64,000 bases of DNA from SFWF01 sp045636705 (GTDB lineage: Bacteria > Bacillota > Clostridia > Oscillospirales > Acutalibacteraceae), in contig JAZTYA010000008.1 of assembly GCA_045636705.1 (NCBI GenBank), positions 1 to 64,000 of the forward strand. Direction: 5' to 3'. Positions 53,168 through 62,427 of the stretch are shown one piece after another. The notes beneath the pieces are model-generated. The model had not been told where the DNA came from, did not search any database, and saw nothing but the letters and a program-made list of their open reading frames with translations. A program made the position numbers and the translations under genes. Position 1 is the first letter of the stretch. Every line of letters begins with the position of its first letter.

Positions 53168-54397
53168 TTAATCTATAGCGTGTAGCACTTTAACTGAAGT
53201 AGCCTTAGTCAAAGTTGCTATTTGATTTCTTAATGTATTTTCGATATCGTTTTCGGTTAAGAAAACAACCTCGTTTTTGTTTGCATTTTTAATATATGAA
53301 ACATTACTGAAAATGGTTTCAATTTCTTTAATAAGACCGTCGCAGTCATCGGTTGAGCAACGAACGAATAACTTTGTAATATCTTCCATAAAGTCGGCAA
53401 CGTAATTTTCGCTTCCGTCTTCCCAGAAAAGATATTTTCTTGACTCTAAATGCTTAACGCAGTCAATCACGTCTCCAACAACAGCGCTGGCAGTCGGAAG
53501 TTTTCCGGCGCCTCTGCCGTAGAACATAACGTCGCCAACCTCGTCGCCTCTGACCATAATTGCATTAAACACGTCGTTTACACCTGAGAGCATATGATTT
53601 CGGCTCACAAGGGCAGGGTAGACAGTAGCAGTGACCTGACCGTTATCAAGCTTTCTAGCTTTTCCTATAAGCTTGATTACCGAGCCAAAGGAATCTGCAT
53701 ATTCAACGTCTTCAAGTGTAATATTTGTAATGCCTTCGCATTTAATCTGTGAAGGATAAACGTGCTTACCAAATCCTAAAGAAGCTAAGATACAAATCTT
53801 TCTTAAGGCATCAAGCCCTTCAACATCTGCAGTGGGGTCTTTTTCGGCATAGCCAAGCTCCTGAGCAATCTTTAACGCCTCTTCAAAAGAAAGGTTCTCA
53901 TTAATCATTTTAGTTAAAATGAAGTTTGTTGTTCCGTTTAAAATACCTGTAACTTCGGTTATTTCGTTTGCTGTAAGGCATTGAGCCATAGGACGAAGAA
54001 CAGGGATGCCTCCGCCAACACTTGCCTCAAATAAGAAATTCACGTTCATATCAGACGCAATTTGTAAAAGTTCTGCGCCCTTTTGAGCAACGAGCTCTTT
54101 ATTTGAGGTACAAACGCTCTTTCCTGCAAGTAAGCAAGCTTTTACGTAATCATAAGCAAAGGTGCATCCGCCTATAACCTCAACTACAACCTGAACTTCG
54201 GGGTCGTTTAGAATAATATTAAAATCCTTTATAAACTTATCCGAATAATCAAGGTCGTCAAAATCTCTTATATCAAGAATATATTTAACGTTTATATCCT
54301 TTTTTGCTTTTGCAGATACGCGGTCACGGTGATAATAAAGAATTTCGGCTACGCCTGCACCTACAACGCCGTGTCCCATAATCGCAACATTTACCAT
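53168..54397 (-). CDS. hom: Homoserine dehydrogenase
   Basis: A 409-aa NAD(P)-dependent enzyme reducing aspartate semialdehyde to homoserine for threonine and methionine. The nucleotide-binding start is NVAIMGHGVVGAGVAEIL; the catalytic domain has GILNGTTNFILTKM and GYAEKDPTADVEGLDALRK. The C-terminus (about 325-409) is an ACT-type regulatory domain. It lies between the ACT protein and lysC, 18 nt after the former. Confidence 0.96.
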   Translation of the reverse strand: MVNVAIMGHGVVGAGVAEILYYHRDRVSAKAKKDINVKYILDIRDFDDLDYSDKFIKDFNIILNDPEVQVVVEVIGGCTFAYDYVKACLLAGKSVCTSNKELVAQKGAELLQIASDMNVNFLFEASVGGGIPVLRPMAQCLTANEITEVTGILNGTTNFILTKMINENLSFEEALKIAQELGYAEKDPTADVEGLDALRKICILASLGFGKHVYPSQIKCEGITNITLEDVEYADSFGSVIKLIGKARKLDNGQVTATVYPALVSRNHMLSGVNDVFNAIMVRGDEVGDVMFYGRGAGKLPTASAVVGDVIDCVKHLESRKYLFWEDGSENYVADFMEDITKLFVRCSTDDCDGLIKEIETIFSNVSYIKNANKNEVVFLTENDIENTLRNQIATLTKATSVKVLHAID

Positions 54398-54415
54398 ATG
54401 TTTGTACCCTCCAAA

Positions 54416-54844
54416 TTATAAGGCTTTTGCTAAAATTACACCGTCGATTTTTTCAAGCTCTGCTATTAAGGTAGTGATTGGAACGAGAATATTATCTATA
54501 TCAAGCTTAAAGGAAACCTCGGCAACGCCGTATTTTGGTTCGGATTGAATCATAGTAATAATATTAACGTTGTTTTTGCATAAAACACTACTCATTGCAG
54601 ATAATACACCGGCACGGTCGGCTAAAACCGCGTTCATTTCAATACAGTTTTCGTTTTTGTCTTTAAAAACAGAAACCGAATCTCTGTACTTGTAAAATGC
54701 ACTCCTCGAAATCCCTACAGAATTAATAGCTTCTGTAACGTTTGCCGCCTTTTTACTTTCAAGTAATTCCTTAGCGTCAATAACCTTTGTGAAAATCTCG
54801 GGAAGGGAGTTGCTATCGACAATAAAATATCTTTTTTTATCCAT
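54416..54844 (-). CDS. ACT domain protein (UPF0735/PheB-like)
   Basis: A 142-aa protein beginning MDKKRYFIVDSNSLPEIFTK, with an HTH-like middle (SRSAFYKYRDSV) and a C-terminal ACT domain (LADRAGVLSAMSSVLCKNNV). It is the B. subtilis PheB/UPF0735 type, an amino-acid-sensing regulator often placed before hom. The ATG at 54844 follows GGTGGAG at short spacing; the GTG four codons upstream overlaps that site. It is likely a sensor controlling the aspartate pathway, although the ligand is not established. Confidence 0.88.
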   Translation of the reverse strand: MDKKRYFIVDSNSLPEIFTKVIDAKELLESKKAANVTEAINSVGISRSAFYKYRDSVSVFKDKNENCIEMNAVLADRAGVLSAMSSVLCKNNVNIITMIQSEPKYGVAEVSFKLDIDNILVPITTLIAELEKIDGVILAKAL

Positions 54845-55006
54845 ATACTCCACCACACAAAAACAGTTGTTTTTTCAGCTTAATACACTATACCACAAAC
54901 TGCGACCATTTTTCAAGGGTAAATTTTACATATTTTTTATCTTTTTACAGGTATAATAATTGTGTAATATTTAGAAAAAACGCCGTTTTTTTGAAAGGAG
55001 AAACCT

Positions 55007-56080
55007 ATGAATCGCGAGTTTAGGAAGGATTTTCTTGTTGACCTTGCTTTTATTTTGGTAATTTCGCTAATAATTTATTTTTCTTTTAAATTCGTGTTTA
55101 TATATCTTTTCCCTTTTATTATAGGGCTTTTAATTACCGCTCTCGTTCAAAGACCGTCTAATTTTATTTCAAAAAAAATTAGAATAAAAAAAGGGGTCTG
55201 CGCCCTTATCTTGGTGATTTTAACCTATATAACGTTATTAGCAATAATTTCCTTTTGTCTTTATAAAGTAGTAGGCGCGTTTTCTTCGGTTTACAACAGT
55301 TTTTCAGAGAATTTAGATTATTTTGAAAATCTTTTTGAGTCGCTTAGCAAAAAACTTTCAAAAGTTTTTGAAAGTTTGCCAAAGGATATAAAGACTAGCG
55401 TTACAAATATATTTCAAAACCTACTAGGCACGGTTGCAAGTAGCGTTACTTCTTTTATTTCGCATATTGCGACCACTGCGGCTTCTTTTGCCCCGGGAAT
55501 TTTTATAAGCGTCATAGTAACAATAGTTGCATCTTGCTATATTGCAAAGGATTACGACTCGGTAAAAAAACTTGCAACAAGCCTGATTTCGGATAGAATA
55601 TGCCATCTTCTATTAAAGATAAAAGAAATTGCCACTACTAAAATCTTTAAAATAATTAAAGGTTATCTCTTAATTATGCTTATTACCTTTGGAGAGTTAT
55701 CCTTGGCTTTCTTGTTGCTTGGAATTGAAAATGCAATCCTTTTTGCATTGCTTATTGCTCTTTTAGACCTTTTGCCCGTGCTAGGAACGGGAACTATCCT
55801 CATCCCTTGGGGAATTATAAACCTAATATCAGGAGAATATTTCGTTGCAGCGGCGCTTATAATCGTTTACGTAATCGTGTTAATTGTTCGAAATATTATT
55901 GAGCCGAAGGTTATAAGTCATCAGGTAGGACTTCATCCTTTGCTTGCACTTTTATGCATTTTTATAGGACTTAAGCTTTTTGGATTTGTCGGGATGTTCT
56001 TATTGCCCTTGATAGTAGTTTTGATTTATAATCTTTGCAAAGAAGGGGAACTAAATTTTTTACAGTTTAAAAAGTCATAA
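55007..56080 (+). CDS. AI-2E/YtvI-like family permease
   Basis: A 357-aa membrane protein with about eight helices, a central hydrophilic helical region (SLSKKLSKVFESLPKDI), and the conserved C-terminal block ARN-IIEPKVISHQVGLHPLL followed by the glycine-rich IFIGLKLFGFVG. This is the AI-2E transporter superfamily; the HPLLALLCIFIGLKL form resembles the sporulation membrane protein YtvI. The substrate is unknown, and a role in signal export should not be assumed. Strong GAAAGGAG ribosome site; single gene, divergent from ACT-hom-lysC. Confidence 0.82.
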   Translation: MNREFRKDFLVDLAFILVISLIIYFSFKFVFIYLFPFIIGLLITALVQRPSNFISKKIRIKKGVCALILVILTYITLLAIISFCLYKVVGAFSSVYNSFSENLDYFENLFESLSKKLSKVFESLPKDIKTSVTNIFQNLLGTVASSVTSFISHIATTAASFAPGIFISVIVTIVASCYIAKDYDSVKKLATSLISDRICHLLLKIKEIATTKIFKIIKGYLLIMLITFGELSLAFLLLGIENAILFALLIALLDLLPVLGTGTILIPWGIINLISGEYFVAAALIIVYVIVLIVRNIIEPKVISHQVGLHPLLALLCIFIGLKLFGFVGMFLLPLIVVLIYNLCKEGELNFLQFKKS

Positions 56081-56094
56081 AAAAGAAAAATAAC

Positions 56095-56122
56095 GCTCGT
56101 GGATAAAACCGCGAGCTTTTTT
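56095..56122 (+). terminator. Terminator after the YtvI-like gene
   Basis: GCTCGTGG pairs with CCGCGAGC (8 bp with one wobble), followed by six T. Confidence 0.75.
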
Positions 56123-56190
56123 AATTTTGTCATAACGGTTACTAAGGACATAAAATATATTGTAAATTGGCATTTTGGAGATGATTTATT

Positions 56191-56412
56191 ATGAACCGAC
56201 ATATTATTGTAACCGGTACGGTCACCTATGCCATAAAAGGCCGAGATATTTTGAGAAACAAGGGCTTTAAGGTTTCAATAGAACGAAATTCAACAGGCCT
56301 TTCTCGTTATGGGTGCGGATATGCAATTGTAGTATACGGAAACATTGAAAAAGCAACCGAAATTTTAAAAAACCATGGTGTAAAAATTTTAGATATAAAA
56401 AAAGAGTGGTGA
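56191..56412 (+). CDS. DUF3343 protein (putative Se/S carrier-like)
   Basis: A 73-aa protein reading HIIVTGTVTYAIKGRDILRN ... LSRYGCGYAIVVYGN, with Cys at the conserved position. This is DUF3343, regularly next to an EF2568-type class V aminotransferase, as here (21 nt). It is suggested to carry selenium or sulfur between proteins; unproven. GGAGATG lies before the ATG. Confidence 0.85.
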   Translation: MNRHIIVTGTVTYAIKGRDILRNKGFKVSIERNSTGLSRYGCGYAIVVYGNIEKATEILKNHGVKILDIKKEW

Positions 56413-56433
56413 AAAACACGCTAGTGTAGATTT

Positions 56434-57567
56434 ATGGTTTATTTAGATAATGCGGCAACCAGCGGTAAAAAGCCCATTGAGGTCATAGAAGCGGTTGCCA
56501 CTTCTTTAAGATATTTGAATGCAAACCCCGGCAGAGGCGGCAACGATATGGCGATAAAAGCTGCTATGGCGGTCTATTCGGTAAGAAAAAAGGTAAAGGA
56601 AATGTTTAACGCAAAAAGCGAAAACAGCGTTTGTTTTACGGCAAATTGCACCGCCGCAATCAATATGATTCTTTATGGGGTTTTAAATCACAAAGACCAT
56701 ATAATAGTCTCGTCACTTGAGCACAACGCGGTAACAAGACCTTTAAACTATTTAAAAGAGTATAAAGGGGTAGAGTACGACGTCGCAAAGGTGGATATGC
56801 TCCATAAGGAAAAAACGGTGGAAAATTTTAGAAGACTTATAAAGAAAAACACGAAAATGATATTCTGCACACACGCTTCGAACGTAACGGGATACGTTTT
56901 GCCAATAAAGGAAATAGGGGAGCTCTGCAAAGAAAAAGTTCTGCTTTTCGGCGTTGATGCGGCACAAAGTGCCGGAGTGGTCGAAATTGATATGGATAAA
57001 ATGAATATTGATTACCTTGCCATAGCCCCTCATAAGGGACTTTTTGCTCCTATGGGGACAGGAATTTTGATAGCCGATAAACCAATAAAAAACATCTTGA
57101 TTTCAGGCGGAACAGGAACAAATTCCCTTGAGCTTATTCAACCTGAAGAGTTGCCCGAAAGAATGGAAAGCGGAACGGTAAATCTTCCGGGAATAATAGG
57201 CGTTGGCAAAGGCATAGATTTTACCTTGGCAAAGGGTATAAATAAAATCCATAAATACGAAATTGAACTGTTAAGACAAGCCTATTTCGGCATTGAAAAA
57301 GCAGGAGGACAGTTGTATACTCCGCCACCGACTACCGACGATTATACAGCTGTGCTTTCTTTTAATATTCCTAACATGACAAGTGGCAACGTTGCGAAGT
57401 ATTTAAACAAAAACGGATTCGCCGTAAGGTCGGGTTTTCAGTGTTCTGCTTTTGCTCATAATCACCTTGAAACAACCCGTTCAGGCACCGTTAGAATATC
57501 ACCCGGTATATATAATAATAAAAAAGAAATAGAACACTTAATTTTTTTATTAAAAAATATAAAATAG
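56434..57567 (+). CDS. Cysteine desulfurase-like class V aminotransferase (EF2568 type)
   Basis: A 377-aa PLP enzyme. It shows MVYLDNAATSGKKP, the SSLEHNAVTRPL His block, the PLP-lysine stretch IAPHKGLFAPMG, and the mobile Cys in RSGFQCSAFAHNH, which would hold the persulfide or selenide. The neighbour DUF3343 suggests a sulfur or selenium transfer pair; no selenoprotein or selA/D genes are in the window. It is not next to an IscU-type scaffold, so housekeeping Fe-S assembly is less likely. Confidence 0.88.
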   Translation: MVYLDNAATSGKKPIEVIEAVATSLRYLNANPGRGGNDMAIKAAMAVYSVRKKVKEMFNAKSENSVCFTANCTAAINMILYGVLNHKDHIIVSSLEHNAVTRPLNYLKEYKGVEYDVAKVDMLHKEKTVENFRRLIKKNTKMIFCTHASNVTGYVLPIKEIGELCKEKVLLFGVDAAQSAGVVEIDMDKMNIDYLAIAPHKGLFAPMGTGILIADKPIKNILISGGTGTNSLELIQPEELPERMESGTVNLPGIIGVGKGIDFTLAKGINKIHKYEIELLRQAYFGIEKAGGQLYTPPPTTDDYTAVLSFNIPNMTSGNVAKYLNKNGFAVRSGFQCSAFAHNHLETTRSGTVRISPGIYNNKKEIEHLIFLLKNIK

Positions 57568-57570
57568 TGG

Positions 57571-57599
57571 TTGAATATATATTATAAGTATGATAAAAT
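57571..57599 (+). promoter_or_regulatory. cdaA promoter
   Basis: TTGAAT (57571-57576), 17-nt spacer, TAAAAT (57594-57599). It lies inside the longest cdaA frame, so translation must start further down. Confidence 0.75.
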
Positions 57600-57633
57600 A
57601 ATAATAGCTATAAAGATGGGGGGAAGTGTTCTT

Positions 57634-58524
57634 TTGGGTGGATTTTTTAGTTTAATTCTAGACAAAATATATTTGTTCTTTAACCAGATTTTTTACACCA
57701 TAGCAAGTATAAGATTTTTTGACATTATTGATATTTTAATTGTCTCCTTCATTGTCTATAAAGCTATTGAGTTTTTAAGAGAAACTCGTGCGGGACAGCT
57801 TATAAAAGGCGTGGTTGTACTCTTAGCTGTATTTATTTTGGCAGACATTCTTAATCTTGTCAGCATTAAGTGGATTCTTGATACTATTTTCGACGTGGCA
57901 CTTATTGCAATTATTGTTATTTTTCAGCCTGAGCTTCGCAGAGCGCTTGAGAGAATGGGACAGACCAAGATTAAGGCTATAGGCAGAGCAGATTCGGCTA
58001 ATCTTTTTGAAGAAAGAGTAAATAACAGTATAGACGTTATATGTCAAGGCGTGTCTGTTATGTCAGACAAGAGAATTGGCGCTCTCATAGTTTTTGAACG
58101 CAATACTATGCTTGGCGATATTGCTAATACCGGTACAGTTTTAGGTGCTGAGCCTTCATATGAAATGCTTTTAAATATTTTCTTCCCAAAATCCCCATTA
58201 CATGACGGAGCACTTATAGTTCGTGACGGATATTTCCATGCGGCAGGTTGCATTTTACCCCTTACCACAAATAACACCCTTTCTTCACAAATGGGCACAA
58301 GACATCGTGCGGCTATCGGTATGAGTGAAAATTCCGATGCGGTTGTTTTGGTGGTTTCGGAAGAAACGGGAACTATATCTATTGCGGTTAACGGTACCAT
58401 TAAGCGTGATTTCAATTCGGTAACACTAAAAGAAGAACTTTATAATCAACTTACTGTTAACGATGATACAAAGGAAAATCCGCTAGTTTCAAAATTATTA
58501 AGAATATTCTTCAACAAAAAATAA
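57634..58524 (+). CDS. cdaA: Diadenylate cyclase CdaA
   Basis: A 296-aa membrane enzyme making c-di-AMP from two ATP. Three membrane segments near the N-terminus lead to the DisA_N catalytic domain with the DGALIV motif and GTRHRAAIGMSE, both hallmarks. I place the start at the TTG at 57634, because GGGGGGAAG lies about 10 nt upstream; the ATG at 57616 is possible but has no site, and the longest frame begins in the promoter. cdaR (YbbR) follows 13 nt later. glmM, often third in this operon, is not present. Confidence 0.94.
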   Translation: MGGFFSLILDKIYLFFNQIFYTIASIRFFDIIDILIVSFIVYKAIEFLRETRAGQLIKGVVVLLAVFILADILNLVSIKWILDTIFDVALIAIIVIFQPELRRALERMGQTKIKAIGRADSANLFEERVNNSIDVICQGVSVMSDKRIGALIVFERNTMLGDIANTGTVLGAEPSYEMLLNIFFPKSPLHDGALIVRDGYFHAAGCILPLTTNNTLSSQMGTRHRAAIGMSENSDAVVLVVSEETGTISIAVNGTIKRDFNSVTLKEELYNQLTVNDDTKENPLVSKLLRIFFNKK

Positions 58525-58537
58525 GGAGTGGGTGTAA

Positions 58538-59809
58538 ATGGAAATTTTAAAGAATTTTTCTTTTAAAAAGCTTTTTTACAATAAGCGTTTTGCGCTCGCT
58601 TTCTCATTGGTTTTTGCCTTCATTTTTTGGCTTGTTATTGCAATCGAACAAAATCCTGAAAGGGAAAGAACCTTTAACAATATTCCCATTACTGTTAACT
58701 CACAGGGTTCTGCAATGGAAAGCCTCGGAATCAATATCATTGACGACATTTCTGATAAAAAGGTTTCGGTAACAGTCCATGGACCTAATTACATTGTTGG
58801 CGCTTTAAAATCGGATGATATCATAGTAACCGCTTCGGTGTCTAACGTTACCGGCCCCGGAACCTATGATTTAAAACTTTCGGCGCATCAAAACGGCAGT
58901 GAGGACGGATACAAATTCGTTAGCGTATCACCTTCAAACCTAAAGGTTACTTGCGACTATGTTGATACAAAAGAGTTTACCGTAACGGCAAAAGCTGACG
59001 GTGTTTCTGTAGTAGTGGATTCTAATCTTGTCAGGGAAGACCCGATAATCAGCGATGCTGAGAATTCTGTTATTACTGTAAAGGGACCTCGTTCGATAAT
59101 GCAGAAGATTGATTCGGTTGTTGCAGTTGCACAAGATAAGGAAACTTTAGAAGCTACAAAGATGTTTGACGCTAAAATTGAACTCTTTGATGCGGATGGA
59201 AACAAAATTGATAAAGCTAATCTTTCTTTAAGTTTAGAAAACGTATCAATTATGGTTCCCATTTCAAAAAAGGCTGAGTTAAGCATTGTTCCAACCTTTA
59301 AAAACTCAACCAATCAGGACATTCAAAACGTTTTAAGATACAACCTTTCTGTAAACAAGGTTACGGTCATAGGACCACCTGCAACAATTGAGTCAATGAC
59401 CGAGGTTTCTCTTGAGGCTATTGATTTAAGAGAGCTTACAAAAACAAACAGTAGCTTTATGAGAAAGATTGTATTACCTGACGGAGTTAAACTTCAGGAT
59501 AATATCGATTCTGTGACCGTTGACGTCATAACCTATTCGCTTGAAGAGAAAACATTTAATATCAGTAATATTAAGTTCGAAAATCTTTCTGAAGACCTAC
59601 AAATTACCAATTATTCCACAGTTAAAAATGTTAAGATTTGCGGACCAAGCGCAGATGTTCGCAAGATATATTCATCTGATTTAGTGGCTGTTACAGACCT
59701 TTCAGAAAAGTCTGCAGGCGAATATATTGTCGAAGTAAGAATCACTTCGGACAAATATCCTAACGTTTGGCAGGTAGGTAGTTATACAGTAAGCGTTACA
59801 ATAAAATAA
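58538..59809 (+). CDS. cdaR: YbbR-domain protein CdaR
   Basis: A 423-aa protein with one N-terminal membrane helix (FALAFSLVFAFIFWLVIAI, about residues 19-37) and then a series of extracytoplasmic YbbR repeats, each with a V-x-G-P motif (VTVHGPNYIV, ITVKGPRSIM, VTVIGPPATIE, VKICGPSADVR). CdaR is known to modulate CdaA. Four repeats are visible, typical for the Firmicutes form. It forms an operon with cdaA and ends at a terminator. Confidence 0.94.
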   Translation: MEILKNFSFKKLFYNKRFALAFSLVFAFIFWLVIAIEQNPERERTFNNIPITVNSQGSAMESLGINIIDDISDKKVSVTVHGPNYIVGALKSDDIIVTASVSNVTGPGTYDLKLSAHQNGSEDGYKFVSVSPSNLKVTCDYVDTKEFTVTAKADGVSVVVDSNLVREDPIISDAENSVITVKGPRSIMQKIDSVVAVAQDKETLEATKMFDAKIELFDADGNKIDKANLSLSLENVSIMVPISKKAELSIVPTFKNSTNQDIQNVLRYNLSVNKVTVIGPPATIESMTEVSLEAIDLRELTKTNSSFMRKIVLPDGVKLQDNIDSVTVDVITYSLEEKTFNISNIKFENLSEDLQITNYSTVKNVKICGPSADVRKIYSSDLVAVTDLSEKSAGEYIVEVRITSDKYPNVWQVGSYTVSVTIK

Positions 59810-59816
59810 ACTAGAT

Positions 59817-59842
59817 AAAGGGATTTTTAAATAAATCCCTTT
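59817..59842 (+). terminator. Terminator of cdaA-cdaR
   Basis: AAAGGGATTT pairs with AAATCCCTTT (10 bp, 6-nt loop), followed by an AT-rich run. Confidence 0.8.
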
Positions 59843-59891
59843 ATTTGTACCAAAAAGATGGTTACCTCATAATATAGAATGAGGTGATTTT

Positions 59892-60242
59892 ATGGAAATA
59901 GTGTTATATCTCTTTCTGCTTTTCTTTTTGGTGGTAGGCATTTGCGATACCATTCATAGCATACATATAAGGCTCATCTTTCCGAAAAAGGACCTTAAAA
60001 AAATAATGATATGCAGACTTGAAGATTCAGAAGCAGAAGAGCAGGTTAGCTATCTTTTATCACAGTATAAATGGTATGGACGCAAATGCTTTGATAGCTT
60101 TATTTGCCTTTACGATAAGGAAAAAATAAAAGATATAAATTTTCAAGTTATTGACGAGTTTTGTTTTATAGATAAAGAAGATTCATTAAAACTTTACGAT
60201 ATGTTAGGAGAGGAATATGGACTTAAATCCCGACAACATTGA
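59892..60242 (+). CDS. Small single-pass membrane protein, unknown
   Basis: A 116-aa protein: an N-terminal membrane helix (EIVLYLFLLFFLVVGICDTI), then a soluble domain of roughly 85 residues with alternating hydrophobic pattern (KKIMICRLEDSEAEEQVSYL) and a cysteine in WYGRKCFDSFIC. I do not recognise a family. Its 3' end overlaps the recD2 start by 26 nt, implying translational coupling and possibly shared function. AGGTGA lies before the ATG. Confidence 0.6.
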   Translation: MEIVLYLFLLFFLVVGICDTIHSIHIRLIFPKKDLKKIMICRLEDSEAEEQVSYLLSQYKWYGRKCFDSFICLYDKEKIKDINFQVIDEFCFIDKEDSLKLYDMLGEEYGLKSRQH

Positions 60243-62427
60243 ACTTAAAGGTGTTGTGGACCGAGTTACATATAAAAATAGTGATAATGGTTATACCGTT
60301 ATAAAGGTGCTGGTTGACAAGAAGACGATTATTGCAACCGGCATAATGCCTTTTATAAGCGAGGGTGATTCGGTTTTGATGCAGGGCAAATATACCGTTC
60401 ATCCAAGTTACGGTCAGGAGTTTAAGTGTGAATTTGTTGAGACCTCTTTGCCACAGACCGAGGCTCAGGTTATGCGCTTTTTATCAAGCGGAGCTATAAA
60501 GGGAATAGGCCCCGTTACAGCAGAAAAAATTGTTTCAAAATTCAGGGAAGACACCCTTGATATTATTGAAAACGACCCAAAGTTGTTGACAACAATAAAG
60601 GGTATTTCAATTGAAAAAGCCTTTGCTATAAGCGATGAGTATAAAAAGCAGTTCGGCATTAAGGATATAATGCTTGCTTTATCGAGTTTTAAAATTTCGC
60701 CTGCCGAGGCAACCGAGATTTTCAAGACGTTAGGCCCGTCAGCGGTTGATATAATTAAGGCTAATCCTTATATTCTTTGCGCAGAAGATATAGGTTTTTC
60801 ATTTGAAAGGGTAGAGGAAATAGCCGAAAAGTTTGGCATAGCAAACGACGATTCAGACAGAATTTGCGCAGGAATAAAGTATGTTTTACGTTTTAATTTA
60901 TCAAACGGGCATACCTGTCTTCCAAAGGATAAACTTATAAATATTTCAGCAAAGTTATTATCCATAGGCCAAGACCTGGTTTTAAGAGGGCTATATCTTC
61001 TCGAAGATTCGATGAGCATAAATATTAAACTAATTAATGATGAGGAGTTTATATTTTTACCCGAATATGCGGCGGCAGAGGGCTATATTGCAAAAAGAAT
61101 AGATGCTACTATTAATAGCGGCTCAAAAGGGTTAGTTGCATCAAGGCTTGAAATAATGCATACCGAAGCAAAGCTTGATATAAGCTTTGACAATAAACAA
61201 ATTGAGGCTATAAACGAGGCTGTTTTAAATAACGTCTTCATTTTAACGGGTGGACCCGGAACGGGTAAAACTACAACCCTTAACGGTATTATTGATATTC
61301 TAAAGAACAGAGAAAATACAATTGCGCTTGCGGCTCCTACAGGAAGGGCTGCAAAGCGTATTTCGGAACTGACAGGGCTTGAGGCAAAAACACTTCATAG
61401 ATTACTTGAGGTTGAATGGGTTAACAAACGCAAACCGAATTTTGCGCGCAATTCCCGTAATCCTTTAGATTATGACGTCATAGTCGTCGATGAAATGTCT
61501 ATGGTTGACGTTACTCTTTTTAAAGCGCTTCTTGATGCTACAAGAGTTACTACAAAATTAATTTTAGTAGGGGACTCTGACCAGCTTCCAAGTATAGGTC
61601 CCGGAAACCTTTTAAACGACCTTATAAGCTCCGGTAAGGTTCCGACGGTAAGACTTAATAAAATCTTCCGTCAGTCGAACGAAAGCCGGATAGTATCTGC
61701 GGCGCACCAAATCATAAATGGCGATATACCTGATATTTCTAAAAAGGATACCGACTTTTTCTTTATAGGAAGCTCAACTCCGTTTGACCTATGTAATAAG
61801 GTGGTCGAACTTTGTAAAAACCGCTTGCCATCAACCTTTGGCTTTTCTCCTATGCAGGATATACAGGTTCTTTGCCCTTCAAGAAAAACAGAGGGTGGCA
61901 GTGTGAACCTTAACTTAGTTCTTCAAGAAGCTTTAAATCCGCCAAAGAAAAACTCCCCTGAAAAATACTTTAAAGGGGTAGCGTTTAGGGTAGGCGATAA
62001 GGTTATGCAGATTAAGAACGACTATGATATAATGTGGATATCCGATAGAGGAGAAACCGGCTCGGGAATATTTAACGGCGATATTGGTTTCATTTCTAAA
62101 ATTGATAATAAAGCGGGAATAGTTAACGTTAAATATGACGATAAAACGGCTACCTATTATCAGGAAAACCTTGATTTAATTGAGCATGCCTATGCGGTTA
62201 CGATACATAAAAGCCAGGGTAGCGAGTTTGAATGTGTAATTATTCCTTTGCTTGATACTCCAGCACAATTAAGGTATAGAAACCTTTTATACACGGGTAT
62301 TACAAGAGCCAAAAAGATGCTTATCTTAATAGGTAGCAAGGCTATATTTGATAATATGATAATGAACGATAAAAAGATGAAAAGATATACTTCGTTATCA
62401 TATTTATTGGAAGGGAATAACCAGTGA
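60217..62427 (+). CDS. recD2: RecD-like DNA helicase RecD2
   Basis: A 736-aa SF1B 5'-3' helicase. An N-terminal OB-like domain (to ~80) and helix-hairpin-helix region (GAIKGIGPVTAEKIVSKF, TIKGISIEKAFAISDE) precede the motor: Walker A GGPGTGKTT (345-353), DEMSMVD, GDSDQLPSIGPG, KIFRQ and the C-terminal VTIHKSQGSEF. This is the RecD2 layout without RecB/RecC. Role: genome maintenance. GAGAGGA lies before the ATG. Its last 4 nt overlap comFC (GTGA). Confidence 0.96.
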   Translation: MDLNPDNIELKGVVDRVTYKNSDNGYTVIKVLVDKKTIIATGIMPFISEGDSVLMQGKYTVHPSYGQEFKCEFVETSLPQTEAQVMRFLSSGAIKGIGPVTAEKIVSKFREDTLDIIENDPKLLTTIKGISIEKAFAISDEYKKQFGIKDIMLALSSFKISPAEATEIFKTLGPSAVDIIKANPYILCAEDIGFSFERVEEIAEKFGIANDDSDRICAGIKYVLRFNLSNGHTCLPKDKLINISAKLLSIGQDLVLRGLYLLEDSMSINIKLINDEEFIFLPEYAAAEGYIAKRIDATINSGSKGLVASRLEIMHTEAKLDISFDNKQIEAINEAVLNNVFILTGGPGTGKTTTLNGIIDILKNRENTIALAAPTGRAAKRISELTGLEAKTLHRLLEVEWVNKRKPNFARNSRNPLDYDVIVVDEMSMVDVTLFKALLDATRVTTKLILVGDSDQLPSIGPGNLLNDLISSGKVPTVRLNKIFRQSNESRIVSAAHQIINGDIPDISKKDTDFFFIGSSTPFDLCNKVVELCKNRLPSTFGFSPMQDIQVLCPSRKTEGGSVNLNLVLQEALNPPKKNSPEKYFKGVAFRVGDKVMQIKNDYDIMWISDRGETGSGIFNGDIGFISKIDNKAGIVNVKYDDKTATYYQENLDLIEHAYAVTIHKSQGSEFECVIIPLLDTPAQLRYRNLLYTGITRAKKMLILIGSKAIFDNMIMNDKKMKRYTSLSYLLEGNNQ

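Noticed and set aside
57571..57633. Longer cdaA start at 57571
   Set aside because: The TTG is the -35 box of a TTGAAT-17-TAAAAT promoter.
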